Shown: positions 1-8,409, counted from the first letter of the stretch. The stretch: 64,000 nucleotides of DNA from Pantoea sp. At-9b (GCF_000175935.2 NC_014841.1:254112-318111), one strand, 5' to 3'. A program made the numbers and translations. Notes: generated by a model not told the origin, from the sequence alone.

Positions 1-810
1 ATTGATGCCTGTCGCACTAATTTCAGCGGTCAGGATCAGCAAATGGCGCAGGCTATTGCCAGCCTGAATATCGACGCTGTGATACCTTTCAACGCATGTT
101 ATCAGGAAAGCGACGATAAGCTGGCGCTGCCGAGAGTCCCTGATACGGACTTCTTTTTACAAAATGGCCTCTGGGATAGTTGTGCCTCACAGCTTGAAGC
201 TCAGCTGATTCGACATCATGCCCGTGGCATCCGACGATGGCTAAACCCGGCGGTGAGCAACGGTACAACTGTCGCGTCGGACCAATGGTACTTTGCGCTA
301 CGGGACATAGAGCTAACGGGTGACTACCCCATTCCACCGGGTACGGCTCCGTCTTTTACTCTGACCAGCTATTCTGCACAGGTGGGGGGAAAAAGCATTT
401 GTACGACGCTGGATACTGCTGATGTCAGCCGCTACTTTCTGGCACCTGATACCCTGATTGCCATTGATTCCCCGCAGACGAAAGACGGGCTAATAGCAAT
501 ACGTGGCCAACTCTGTGTAGATGGTCATTGCCATAGTGAGTTTTACTGTGACGTAAGCGGGCTGGATCTGGGCGGTAAGATAACGGAGCACTTTCTCTAC
601 CATCCCAAAGGGCCGATTGTTGGACGGCTGGCGTTGGCTATCCAGAGTGATAGCACTGTCCCGGCCGTTGCCAATAGCATTAATACACGGGTTATAGCGG
701 GACAGACGCCAAAAATGTACCACGCAGTCAATCTTGGGCAGCAGTTGGGGGAACAGCTTTCGGGCCTCAAACCGCCATCAAAACACTCACTTTCTACGTC
801 ATCACCTTAG
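1..810 (+). CDS. Unknown protein, 5' end cut by window edge
   Basis: The frame is open from base 1, so the ATG at 43 is probably internal and the gene begins outside the window. The first visible residues are IDACRTNFSG, followed by about 255 residues without transmembrane segments or a family I recognise. The DACR string resembles the catalytic-cysteine motif of caspase-like (C14) peptidases, where the motif is often DACRxNP. The histidine half of such a site would lie upstream and cannot be seen, so this is only a hint. The C-terminal half has several Cys and His (CVDGHCHSEFYC). A hairpin follows the stop codon. Confidence 0.55.
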   Translation: MDACRTNFSGQDQQMAQAIASLNIDAVIPFNACYQESDDKLALPRVPDTDFFLQNGLWDSCASQLEAQLIRHHARGIRRWLNPAVSNGTTVASDQWYFALRDIELTGDYPIPPGTAPSFTLTSYSAQVGGKSICTTLDTADVSRYFLAPDTLIAIDSPQTKDGLIAIRGQLCVDGHCHSEFYCDVSGLDLGGKITEHFLYHPKGPIVGRLALAIQSDSTVPAVANSINTRVIAGQTPKMYHAVNLGQQLGEQLSGLKPPSKHSLSTSSP

Positions 811-820
811 CCTCTCCAAC

Positions 821-845
821 AGGCAGAGGGATTTATCCTCTGCCT
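821..845 (+). terminator. Hairpin after the partial gene
   Basis: Arms AGGCAGAGG (821-829) and CCTCTGCCT (837-845) pair perfectly around a 7-nt loop, 11 nt after the stop codon. No clean T-run follows, so termination is likely but not certain. Confidence 0.45.
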
Positions 846-865
846 GATATTGCGATCCTTAAAAT

Positions 866-901
866 CCTAACTTTACATAATGCCAATTATGTAAAGTTAG
901 G
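866..901. other. rox/lox-like recombination site
   Basis: A perfect inverted repeat: left arm CCTAACTTTACATAAT (866-881), 4-bp centre GCCA (882-885), and right arm the exact reverse complement (886-901). The 32-bp core (868-899) has the architecture of the D6 rox site and, from memory, differs from it at one symmetric position in each arm (C/G where rox has A/T). It also shares TAACTT arm ends with loxP. It sits 196 bp upstream of a Cre/Dre-family recombinase gene, as expected for the cognate target. The palindromic arms with an asymmetric centre fit strand exchange between directly repeated copies. Confidence 0.85.
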
Positions 902-1097
902 TTCTTCCCACCGTTCCGGGGTATGATTACTGTCTGCCGGGAGACGAATTTGTCGCAGTATTGGCATCGGGTGCAGCGGAAAAAAACGCTCATTAATTGG
1001 GCGTCGCTACATAAAATCTGCAAGGAATTGACCCACGCGATATCGCAGAATTGGCGTAGCGCGATCACTACCACCATCGATGAATTAATGAGCAGCA

Positions 1098-2135
1098 ATG
1101 ACAGAGTTTGTTCAGAAATCCAGCCAGATTCTCACCTTTCCCGCAGAGAGTGATATTGCCGCGCGGCTACAAGAGTTTGTGCAGGACAGAGAAGCCTTTT
1201 CAACCAATACTTGGTCACAGCTGATGAGTGTGATGGCGGTTTGTTGGCGCTGGTCGCAGGAAAACCAACGTAGCTTTTTACCGATGCTATCGAGCGATCT
1301 GCGGGACTATCTTTCCTGGTTACAACAAACCGGACGCGCTTCAAGTACGATTTCCACGCATGCATCATTGATTGCAATGTTACACCGTAACGCTGGCGTG
1401 ACGCCGCCAAATGTTTCTCCGCTAATTTATCGTGTGATGAAGAAAATAAATCGTATGGCGGTGGTTGCAGGAGAACGTGTCGGTCAGGCTGTCCCCTTCA
1501 GATTGAGCGATTTAGATACCATCGATGATCATTGGGCGGATTCCGGGCGGTTGCAGGAATTACGCAATCTGGCATTTTTGCATGTTGCTTACAGCACGCT
1601 TTTGCGTATCAGCGAAATTGTACGCATTCGGGTACGCGATATTTCGCGATCTGCGGACGGGCGCATTATTCTCGACATCTCCCACACCAAAACTATCGTT
1701 ATGACCGGTGGCTTGATTAAGGCGCTGAGCGCATTTTCAAGTCAGCGGCTGGATGAGTGGCTGAACGCGTCCGGTCTTCGGGGAGAACCGGATGCATTTC
1801 TGTTTTGTCGGGTACATCGTTCGAATAAGGCCCTTCCATCGGAACATCAGACGTTGAGTCGTCCGGCGGTCGAGGATATTTTCCGTAAAGCCTGGCGAGT
1901 CGCGGGTATTTCAGGCTCTGCCAGCGCAAACAAAAACCGCTATCGCCAGTGGAGTGGGCACAGTGCCCGCGTCGGTGCGGCACAAGACATGACGCGCAAC
2001 GGCTACCCTATTGCGCAGATCATGCAGGAAGGTACCTGGAAAAAACCGGAAACGCTGATGCGCTATATTCGTAATGTTGAGGCTCATCAGGGAGCGATGG
2101 TCGATATGATGGAAAAAAAGAAAAGCCGAGAATGA
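1098..2135 (+). CDS. Cre/Dre-family tyrosine recombinase
   Basis: A site-specific recombinase of 345 residues, the same size as P1 Cre (343) and D6 Dre (342). It aligns end to end with both by eye. Shared blocks include the N-terminal core-binding domain (about 15-125), ISHTKTI, HRSNKA, WSGHSARVGAAQDM and IMQEGTWKKPETLMRYIRN. The last block is identical to Dre except at the final positions, as far as I recall. The catalytic set is complete: R170, K198, H288, R291, W314 and nucleophile Y323. The likely role is resolving plasmid or phage-plasmid multimers at the palindrome at 866-901. A similar Pantoea enzyme named Panto (site pox) has been published, and this may be it or a close relative. The start codon gives the Cre-like N-terminus; the RBS is weak. 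A terminator follows. Confidence 0.93.
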   Translation: MTEFVQKSSQILTFPAESDIAARLQEFVQDREAFSTNTWSQLMSVMAVCWRWSQENQRSFLPMLSSDLRDYLSWLQQTGRASSTISTHASLIAMLHRNAGVTPPNVSPLIYRVMKKINRMAVVAGERVGQAVPFRLSDLDTIDDHWADSGRLQELRNLAFLHVAYSTLLRISEIVRIRVRDISRSADGRIILDISHTKTIVMTGGLIKALSAFSSQRLDEWLNASGLRGEPDAFLFCRVHRSNKALPSEHQTLSRPAVEDIFRKAWRVAGISGSASANKNRYRQWSGHSARVGAAQDMTRNGYPIAQIMQEGTWKKPETLMRYIRNVEAHQGAMVDMMEKKKSRE

Positions 2136-2273
2136 CGGGACGATTTTGATTAGATATTTTTTCATGTCGTAGGGGGCCGTTTGGGGTACGGTCTATACCT
2201 TCCGGTAATGCCAGCGATTCAATTGTAGAGTGACTTCTCCCCCGGCCAGAGTATCAACTCAGCACCGGGAAAC

Positions 2274-2306
2274 AAAAAAGCCCGATCACACCAGTCAGGC
2301 TTTTTT
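2274..2306 (+). terminator. Intrinsic terminator after the recombinase
   Basis: Arms AAAAAAGCC (2274-2282) and GGCTTTTTT (2298-2306) form a stem that ends in a T-run on the plus strand. The matching A-run means it could work in both directions. It lies about 140 bp after the recombinase stop. Confidence 0.75.
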
Positions 2307-2631
2307 GCATCTGATGTAAATCAAATCAGCGCGCTACGTGAAATCTGGAAATTTTAGGTGGCGTAATGGGGCCTAAAGGTGAGATCCCCATATGCTATGC
2401 GACCACCTAATGATACCTTGACTGTTGATTAAGTAGTAAGTTTCGGGAAATCAGGTATTCCGATACATCGACTGCCAGAGGTTTTGGATTACAGCCTTGC
2501 TGGAGAATACAGAGTAGCCAAAAAGGTTCGGGGTGGTTAGCCCCCAGCCTTAGTTAGGTTTCAGCTGCCATCAATCGATGGTTGATCCCGGATTGTCTCT
2601 CACTGCTTGGATCGTTCAAGTCTCCTTAAAC
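2307..2631. other. Non-coding stretch with a nested inverted repeat
   Basis: No convincing gene was found between the recombinase terminator and the left end of the transposon. A nested inverted repeat lies here: outer arms TTAGGTGG (2354-2361) and CCACCTAA (2403-2410), and inner arms ATGGGG (2366-2371) and CCCCAT (2386-2391). It could be a structured RNA or a protein-binding site. The last five bases, TAAAC (2627-2631), are the left copy of the transposon target duplication. Confidence 0.5.
2627..2631. repeat. Target site duplication, left copy (TAAAC)
   Basis: TAAAC lies directly outside the left inverted repeat. The same five bases lie directly outside the right one (12927-12931). Confidence 0.9.
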
Positions 2632-2669
2632 GGGGCCCGCTTGGAAAACGGAAAATATCCCACGTTAAG
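2632..2669 (+). repeat. Left terminal inverted repeat (IRL), 38 bp
   Basis: It begins GGGGCCCGCTTGG and ends CACGTTAAG. It matches the reverse complement of 12889-12926 at 35 of 38 positions. The AAAACGGAAAAT core and the terminal CTAAG/TTAAG resemble the ends of Tn21-like members of the Tn3 family. Confidence 0.93.
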
Positions 2670-2754
2670 CCCGTTTTTTGTATACGCAGGCATCAAGGCC
2701 GAGATCCTTTGATATTCCTCCGTCATCCATCAGTACGATGTATGACGCTCTTGC

Positions 2755-2784
2755 CGCTGAGTCGCTGAGTCGCTGAGTCGCTGG
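2755..2784. repeat. Octamer tandem repeat (GTCGCTGA)
   Basis: The 8-bp unit GTCGCTGA occurs in about 3.5 consecutive copies just inside the left end of the transposon. A weak minus-strand frame (2665-2859, TTG start) runs through it and I do not call that frame a gene. A repeat of this kind is prone to copy-number change. No function can be assigned. Confidence 0.7.
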
Positions 2785-2929
2785 TGAAGAGTACTTTCCT
2801 CTGTATTTACCCGCTACAAATTCACTCAATAATTCCTGATTTATGAATACTGAAAGCAAAATAAATCCACATACAATGATAAACGATCCATTTACACTGT
2901 CTGCATACTAATTAATGAGAGATAAATAA

Positions 2930-3514
2930 ATGGCTAATGTATTGATTCTTGGCGCTGCCGGTTCCCTGGCGCGAGTTGCTACACGCTATCTGCTGGATAA
3001 CAGCGAAGCCCAACTGACACTTTATTTACGTCAGTCAGACCGGTTGAGCAATCAGGATCCCTCCCGGATAAAAATCATTGAAGGGGATGTTCTTGATACC
3101 CGTCAACTTAAAGCCTCAATGGTGGGACAAGATATTATTTATGCCAACCTGAGCGGTGATATGAAAAGACAGGCGCAGTGTATTGTGCAGGCAATGAAAG
3201 ATGTCGGTGTCAGGCGGCTTATCTTTATCAGCTCGATGGGTATCTATGATGAAGTTCCAGATCAGCACTATGGTGCAGTGCTGACACCTTATCGGGAGTC
3301 GGCTGCCGTGGTAGAAGCCTCTGGTCTGGAATACACGATTATCCGCCCAGGATGGTTTACCAATGGCAGTGATGTGGATTATGTACTCACCAAAAAAGGG
3401 GAGACGTTCATGGGGAGCAGTGTGTCCCGGTTAAGTATTGCTGATCTGATCACTCAGGTGGTTATCACTCCAGCCCTTTATTCAGGTGACAGTCTGGGCA
3501 TTGCCCGCGCATAA
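2930..3514 (+). CDS. NAD(P)-binding reductase, NmrA/YwnB-like
   Basis: A 194-residue atypical short-chain dehydrogenase. The Rossmann nucleotide-binding loop is at the N-terminus (ILGAAGSLA, residues 6-14), an acidic GDVLD follows the third strand, and the RLIFISSMGIYD and YTIIRPGWF blocks are typical of NAD(P)H-binding isomerase/reductase proteins such as YwnB. No dedicated catalytic YxxxK is obvious, which is common in this subgroup. It is the first cargo gene of the transposon, preceded by GAGAGATAAATA as a ribosome site. It reads toward the efflux gene 125 bp downstream. The substrate is unknown. Confidence 0.8.
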   Translation: MANVLILGAAGSLARVATRYLLDNSEAQLTLYLRQSDRLSNQDPSRIKIIEGDVLDTRQLKASMVGQDIIYANLSGDMKRQAQCIVQAMKDVGVRRLIFISSMGIYDEVPDQHYGAVLTPYRESAAVVEASGLEYTIIRPGWFTNGSDVDYVLTKKGETFMGSSVSRLSIADLITQVVITPALYSGDSLGIARA

Positions 3515-3638
3515 AGCTGAATAGAGGTATTTATGCTTAACGCAAGATCAATTTTTTGACGCTTATGGTGCGTTAAATTTTTCGAAAAACGCCAGACGGT
3601 ATCCCTGATTTAAGATTCCACGCCAGAAGAGAAATTAA

Positions 3639-5042
3639 ATGTTGTCCAGTACGTCAATAAATACGCCAAGCAGGTACTCGCATCCCATGACTATCCTGAC
3701 CATCGTATTGATGAGCTATGTCATGATTGTTATTGATAACTCGATTGTAATTACAGGATTACCAAAAATTCAGAATGAGTTTCATTTCAGCGCTACTGGA
3801 TTATCCTGGGTATCGAGCGCATATGCGCTTACGTTTGGTGGTTTTCTGCTTCTCAGTGCGAAAGCGGGTGATATGTATGGGCGTCGAAAAATGTTAACTC
3901 TGGGTCTGGGGTTGTTTTCAATTTCTTCGTTAGCCATTGGGCTAAGCCCGGGCGCTGAATTTTTGGTCACCGCAAGGGCTATTCAGGGGGTCGGTGCTTC
4001 AATTCTTGCCCCTTCAACACTTGCAATACTCCAGGTGACGTTTCAGCCTCCCCATAAAAGAGCTAAAGCGATATCTTACTATGCAGCAGCCGGTGGCCTA
4101 TCCGCCAGTATTGGACTTGTTCTGGGGGGACTGGTAGCTGACTTACTTTCCTGGCGTGTGGGTTTTTTGATTAACGTACCTATTGGCATTGTATTGATTT
4201 GGGCCGCAAACAGATTTATTCCTGAGACAGAATTACACATCGGCAGACTTGATATTCCTGGTACTGTTTTATCCTCAGCCGGGATGGCCGCTATTATTTA
4301 TGGAACGATCTCATCTGCACAGGTGGGATGGCATAGTAGTATTACACTTTTGGCATTGATTGGGGGGATAGCCTTACTTGCTGCGTTCATTTTCATTGAG
4401 TCCAGAATAAGCGATCCTTTAATACCTTTACGTCTGTTTCGTAGTTGGGAGAGATCCGGTGCATATGCCGCCCGGTTGCTGTATATTGGCGCAGCAATGG
4501 GTTTTTTCTTTTACTCAACACTATTTATGCAGGGCGTTCTTGATTATTCGCCAATTCAGGCCGGATTTGCATTTTTACCCTCCATGCTCGTCAATTTCGT
4601 TACTGCGCTTTATGTCCCTGCCTTATCCTCTCGTGTCAAAAGCAGGAATATCCTTTTGGTCAGCCTGATTTCAGCACTGGCGGGTATATTAATGTTATGT
4701 ACCCTTTCAGAGACATCAGGATATATTGATGGGCTCCTAACACCCATGATTTTCATCGGGTTCGGAATGGGGGGCGCGATGGGGCCTCTGACGTCATCAG
4801 GTATTGGCGGTGTTGAGCCAGGGGATGCCGGTGCGGCATCTGGCGTGGTAAATGCCGTACATCAGGTCGGTGGGGCTCTTGGGATCAGTGTTATGGTCGC
4901 AGCCGCTGAAACCAGAGGGCAGTTTTTAACCGGTCAGGAACGTCTTGCCCATCAGGTCGATAATGCTTTCATCGCAGCGGCTGTCCTCATAGCTACATCA
5001 CTGATCATCGTGCTGTTCATCATGTCCAGACATAAAGAATAA
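3639..5042 (+). CDS. DHA2-type MFS drug/metabolite exporter
   Basis: A 467-residue integral membrane protein with the layout of the 14-helix DHA2 (EmrB/QacA) family of proton-driven exporters. Visible marks are the first helix with IDNSIVITGLPKI, the loop 2-3 motif GDMYGRRK, the antiporter-type stretch in helix 5 (YYAAAGGLSASIGLVLGG), and a late GAASGVVNAVHQVGGALG helix. It would expel small, often amphipathic, toxic compounds. It lies in the transposon between a reductase and a convergent LysR gene, with only 8 bp between its stop and the LysR stop. That arrangement suggests an exported or detoxified compound sensed by the LysR protein. Confidence 0.88.
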   Translation: MLSSTSINTPSRYSHPMTILTIVLMSYVMIVIDNSIVITGLPKIQNEFHFSATGLSWVSSAYALTFGGFLLLSAKAGDMYGRRKMLTLGLGLFSISSLAIGLSPGAEFLVTARAIQGVGASILAPSTLAILQVTFQPPHKRAKAISYYAAAGGLSASIGLVLGGLVADLLSWRVGFLINVPIGIVLIWAANRFIPETELHIGRLDIPGTVLSSAGMAAIIYGTISSAQVGWHSSITLLALIGGIALLAAFIFIESRISDPLIPLRLFRSWERSGAYAARLLYIGAAMGFFFYSTLFMQGVLDYSPIQAGFAFLPSMLVNFVTALYVPALSSRVKSRNILLVSLISALAGILMLCTLSETSGYIDGLLTPMIFIGFGMGGAMGPLTSSGIGGVEPGDAGAASGVVNAVHQVGGALGISVMVAAAETRGQFLTGQERLAHQVDNAFIAAAVLIATSLIIVLFIMSRHKE

Positions 5043-5050
5043 CGCTAAGG

Positions 5051-5977
5051 CTACTTCCGGGAGACCTGTTTCTGTTTGTGAAACAGGTCTCTGAGGATCT
5101 GGGTAAGCAGGTCAAAGACCAGACGAACTCTGGCAGGTAACAAAGGCTGATGGGGACGAAAAATATATAATTGCCAGGCCTGGAAGTTATACTCCGGCAA
5201 AATATTCACCAGCTCTCCGCGTTGTAAATAGGGACGTACTGTAATATCCGCCAGCTGGCTGTAGGTGCGGCCAGACAATGCAGCAGACAATTCACTGCTG
5301 ATATCAGTGGCAATGAATGCAGGCCGGACAGGGAAAAAATTACTGCCATCAGCAAATTGCCATGCCCAGATCCGCCCGGAATTTCTGTTATACAGGGCGC
5401 TGAGCGGATAATTGTGCCGCAAATCCTGCAAAGAATCCGGCATGCCGTGGCGGGCAACCAGTTCCGGTGCAGCAACAATACTCACTCCTACGGGATGGAT
5501 TGTTTTCACAATAAAACGGTTATCCGGAACGGTTCCAATACGTATGCCGATGTCAATTTGCTCGTCAATAATGTTGAGATGGGCATCTGTCGGCAGCCAT
5601 TCAATGCTGAGTTGAGGGTAATCCAGTAAACTTTGCAGCAGGCGACGCAGAATATCGTGATTTTCAAAGAGTGGCGGGAGTGTAATTCGCACGTTTCCGG
5701 ATATTTCGTGAGAATTGTGCTTGTTACCTTCAGCAAAGAGCATGTCACTGTCCACCAGTAGCGCTTCCGCTTTGGGCCAAAAAAGCTGTCCAAAAGGCGT
5801 TAACTTCATTTGGCGCGTGTTACGTACAAACAGCATCTCACCCAGTGTTTTCTCCAGTTCTGCAATGGCGCGGGTCACCAGTTGTGGTGCAATTCCCAGT
5901 CGTGTCGCGGTCTCCCTGAATTTAAGGGTTTCTGCGGCAGTACAGAAAATCTTTAGTGATTCTAGTTTATCCAGCAT
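5051..5977 (-). CDS. LysR-family transcriptional regulator
   Basis: A LysR-type activator/repressor of 308 residues. The N-terminal winged helix-turn-helix (about 1-60: LKIFCTAAETLKFRETATRLGIAPQLVTRAIAELEKTLGEMLFVR) is followed by a substrate-binding domain. I chose the ATG at 5977 because AGGGAA sits 7 nt upstream and the DNA-binding domain starts directly after it; a longer frame from 6016 is open. It is divergent from the acetyltransferase/SnoaL/Fe-ADH/SDR operon across 150 bp, the usual place for LysR control. It is also convergent with the MFS exporter. The ligand is unknown. Confidence 0.9.
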   Translation of the reverse strand: MLDKLESLKIFCTAAETLKFRETATRLGIAPQLVTRAIAELEKTLGEMLFVRNTRQMKLTPFGQLFWPKAEALLVDSDMLFAEGNKHNSHEISGNVRITLPPLFENHDILRRLLQSLLDYPQLSIEWLPTDAHLNIIDEQIDIGIRIGTVPDNRFIVKTIHPVGVSIVAAPELVARHGMPDSLQDLRHNYPLSALYNRNSGRIWAWQFADGSNFFPVRPAFIATDISSELSAALSGRTYSQLADITVRPYLQRGELVNILPEYNFQAWQLYIFRPHQPLLPARVRLVFDLLTQILRDLFHKQKQVSRK

Positions 5978-6127
5978 GATGTTCCCTGCATAAAGTGGGG
6001 ACCTAAAGAAAACCAATTATACCTGAAATGAGAATTCTGAAAGTGGAAATAATTCATATACCAGAGATAATAATGCGCGGATAATTATTTTCATTGAGAC
6101 AGTAATGACAATCAACAGGATACAAAA

Positions 6128-6694
6128 ATGAAAGAGAATGATTTATATCAAAAACTTGCTGAAAGCAAACCCGTCAGCATGCGTTCTCCTGAATATGCGC
6201 AGGCAATCAGCGATATGGGAGAGAGCTGGAAAGTCACGCATGCCATTAACCATATGGCGACTGAATTCCTCGACGATACGCTACGTCCTCTCTTTACACA
6301 GCTTCTTGGTGAAGCTCTGGACGGTAGTTCACATATTCTGCCGCCATGTTACATCGATTTTGGTCGCCAGGTGAAAGTAGGAAAAAATGTCTTCATCAAC
6401 CATAACTGCACCATGATGTCTGCTGGCGGCATTGAGATTGGTGATGATGTGCAAATCGGGCCACAGGTAACAATTACTACCACTAACCATGATTTTGACG
6501 ATCGCTATACTCTTATCTGTAAACCAGTTCGTATCCACAATAACGTGTGGATTGGTGCCGGAGCACTGATTCTGCCTGGCGTAACGATTGGTGAAAACGC
6601 AGTAATTGCGGGTGGCGCGGTTGTGACCAGGGATGTGGAGCCTAACGTCGTTGTTGGCGGTAACCCTGCACGCGTGTTGAAACGACTGGATTAA
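6128..6694 (+). CDS. Maltose/galactoside-type O-acetyltransferase
   Basis: A 188-residue left-handed beta-helix acetyltransferase of the LacA/Maa/NodL group, using acetyl-CoA. The N-terminal Maa-like domain (about 1-60) precedes repeated hexapeptides (IEIGDDVQIGPQVTI, VWIGAGALILPGVTIGENAVIAGGAVVTRDV). The catalytic His is in TTTNHDFD, and the GGNPARVLK ending is typical. The protein probably works as a trimer in the cytosol. It is the first gene of a four-gene operon that starts opposite the LysR gene. It may modify a sugar-like or xenobiotic hydroxyl; the true acceptor cannot be read from the sequence. Confidence 0.88.
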   Translation: MKENDLYQKLAESKPVSMRSPEYAQAISDMGESWKVTHAINHMATEFLDDTLRPLFTQLLGEALDGSSHILPPCYIDFGRQVKVGKNVFINHNCTMMSAGGIEIGDDVQIGPQVTITTTNHDFDDRYTLICKPVRIHNNVWIGAGALILPGVTIGENAVIAGGAVVTRDVEPNVVVGGNPARVLKRLD

Positions 6695-6729
6695 CTTTTA
6701 TCTGTACAAATTTAATTAAGGAATGAAAA

Positions 6730-7164
6730 ATGACTAATCACGAAATAGCCCAGCGCCTGGCGCTCAGAGAACTTGTCGATACTTTTTCTAACCTGGCTGA
6801 TGAAAAAGATGTTGCAGCACAAATCCCCCTGTTTACTGCTGATGCACATATTAATGTTGTGATGGACGGTAAAGAAGTCTTTGATTTAAAGGGTCAGCAA
6901 CAAATTCTTGATGCGTTCAGTGGCTATCTGGCACAGTTTTCCGTTGTTTATCATATTAACGGCCAGCAAACGGTAACCATTGATGGTGATGCGGCTGCGG
7001 GTATTGCCTATTGTCAGGTAGTATTAATCAAAGATGAGAATGGTCAGCGTATTAGGCAGACCAGCGGCGTGCGCTATCATGACCGTTATGTTTTTCAGAA
7101 TGGGAAATGGTTGATAGCTGAACGTCTTTCTAATTTTATGTGGACTGATATACAACCAATGTAA
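6730..7164 (+). CDS. SnoaL/NTF2-like protein
   Basis: A 144-residue single-domain alpha+beta barrel protein of the SnoaL-like/NTF2 superfamily. It has an N-terminal helix pair (IAQRLALRELVDTFSNLADEKD), an FTADAHINV strand, and the C-terminal strands VRYHDRYVFQNGKWLIAERLSNFMW. Members are small isomerases, cyclases, hydratases or binding proteins. It lies 35 bp after the acetyltransferase with its own RBS (AAGGAATGA) and 55 bp before the iron alcohol dehydrogenase, so it is part of the same operon. The reaction is unknown. Confidence 0.8.
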   Translation: MTNHEIAQRLALRELVDTFSNLADEKDVAAQIPLFTADAHINVVMDGKEVFDLKGQQQILDAFSGYLAQFSVVYHINGQQTVTIDGDAAAGIAYCQVVLIKDENGQRIRQTSGVRYHDRYVFQNGKWLIAERLSNFMWTDIQPM

Positions 7165-7219
7165 CAAACCTGAATTTTTTCAAAAATATAGCGTAAGCAC
7201 AGATAAGGTAATAAGTAAT

Positions 7220-8365
7220 ATGAAAAACTTCACATGGTTTAACCCCACCACGCTTGATTTCGGGAAAGATAAAGAAAAAAATATTGGCGAGCATCTTGCA
7301 AAGCATGGCTCTCGACACGTTCTGATATGTTATGGCAGCGATAGAATTAAACGTGACGGGTTATTTTCCATAGTCACGGAGTCACTCGATAAAAACGGCA
7401 TTACTTTTGTTGAATGCGGCGGCATCGTTAGTAACCCGACGCTGGGGAAAGTTCGGGAAGGCATCAATCTGGCTCGTCAGAATAATGTTGACGCAGTATT
7501 AAGTATTGGTGGTGGATCAGTACTGGACAGCGTTAAAGCTATCGCGGCGGGAGTACCCTATCAGGGGGACGTCTGGGATCTGTTTATTGGTAAAAGTAAT
7601 ATCGACAGTGCATTGCCCGTGTTTGATATTCTGACCCTGGCTGCGACAGGTAGTGAAATGAACTGTGGTGCCGTGGTAACCAATGAAGACACCGCACAAA
7701 AGTACGCGATTAACTCCGCTCATCTTTTCCCGGTTGTCTCGGTGGTTAATCCGGAATTAATGAAAACCATTACCCGTGAATATCTGGTTTATTCTGCCGC
7801 AGATATTATCGCACATTCTATTGAAGGCTATTTCACTGCAACACATCAGCCACGTTTCCACTCGCGAATGGTTGAGGCTATCATTAAAACCGTGATGGAA
7901 AGTACAGAGAAATTGCTGGTAGATCCATCAGATTATCATGCGCGTGCTGAGTTTGCCTGGGCATCCACGCAGGCACTGAATGGTTTAATATATTCCGGTA
8001 CAGAAGGCTTCAGTTATCCGAACCATATGATTGAACATTCGTTATCCGCCCTGTTTAATGTCCCGCATGGTGCTGGTTTGTCTGTAGTTATGCCTGCGTG
8101 GATGAAGTGGTATCAGCCACGTAATACAGAGCAGTTTACCCGATTTGCGCGCGAAATTTTTGGACTCGAAACCGCAGAGCAAGGTATTACAGCACTGGAG
8201 GCCTGGTTTGATAAAATTGGCACACCAACCCGCCTTCCGCAACTGGGAATTACTGAAGTTAGCGCTGAACTTATTGAAAACATCCTGGGTAATGCTGAAT
8301 GGTTCGGCATAAATGACATTTACACCCATAGTGTTGTTGTCGATATTATGAATAAAGCTCAATAA
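7220..8365 (+). CDS. Iron-containing alcohol dehydrogenase
   Basis: A 381-residue type III (iron-dependent) alcohol dehydrogenase, closest in layout to YqhD/BDH-type aldehyde reductases. It has the nucleotide motif SIGGGSVLDSVKAIA, the TGSEM loop, and the metal ligands in DIIAHSIEG (Asp and His) and in NHMIEHSLSALFNVPHGAG (two His). The expected activity is NAD(P)H-dependent reduction of an aldehyde or ketone. It is the third gene of the LysR-linked operon in the transposon. A strong hairpin follows (8376-8404), so the downstream SDR gene may be expressed at a lower level. Confidence 0.92.
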   Translation: MKNFTWFNPTTLDFGKDKEKNIGEHLAKHGSRHVLICYGSDRIKRDGLFSIVTESLDKNGITFVECGGIVSNPTLGKVREGINLARQNNVDAVLSIGGGSVLDSVKAIAAGVPYQGDVWDLFIGKSNIDSALPVFDILTLAATGSEMNCGAVVTNEDTAQKYAINSAHLFPVVSVVNPELMKTITREYLVYSAADIIAHSIEGYFTATHQPRFHSRMVEAIIKTVMESTEKLLVDPSDYHARAEFAWASTQALNGLIYSGTEGFSYPNHMIEHSLSALFNVPHGAGLSVVMPAWMKWYQPRNTEQFTRFAREIFGLETAEQGITALEAWFDKIGTPTRLPQLGITEVSAELIENILGNAEWFGINDIYTHSVVVDIMNKAQ

Positions 8366-8375
8366 TTTGCTCGTA

Positions 8376-8409
8376 GAAGATTTTCATTGGGAATGAAAAT
8401 CTTCCTTTA
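8376..8409 (+). terminator. Long hairpin between Fe-ADH and SDR genes
   Basis: Arms GAAGATTTTCATT (8376-8388) and AATGAAAATCTTC (8392-8404) pair over 13 bp around a GGG loop, followed by a short T-rich run (CTTTAT). It could terminate or attenuate transcription before the SDR gene at 8441. Confidence 0.6.

Noticed and set aside
866..901. Reading the palindrome as a dif or pdif site for XerC/XerD
   Set aside because: The inner 28 bp has CATAA/TTATG arms like dif, but the outer arms are perfect repeats and match rox/loxP far better. A Dre-like gene is adjacent.
923..1153. 76-residue plus-strand frame upstream of the recombinase (position analogous to P1 cra)
   Set aside because: It overlaps the recombinase by 56 bp, has no clear RBS and no recognised family; position alone is not enough.
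2755..2784. CRISPR-like repeat
   Set aside because: The unit is 8 bp with no spacers; it is a simple tandem repeat.
2665..2859. 64-residue minus-strand frame at the left end of the transposon
   Set aside because: It has only a TTG start, runs through the octamer repeat and reaches into the inverted repeat. It may be a remnant, but it is not supported as a gene.
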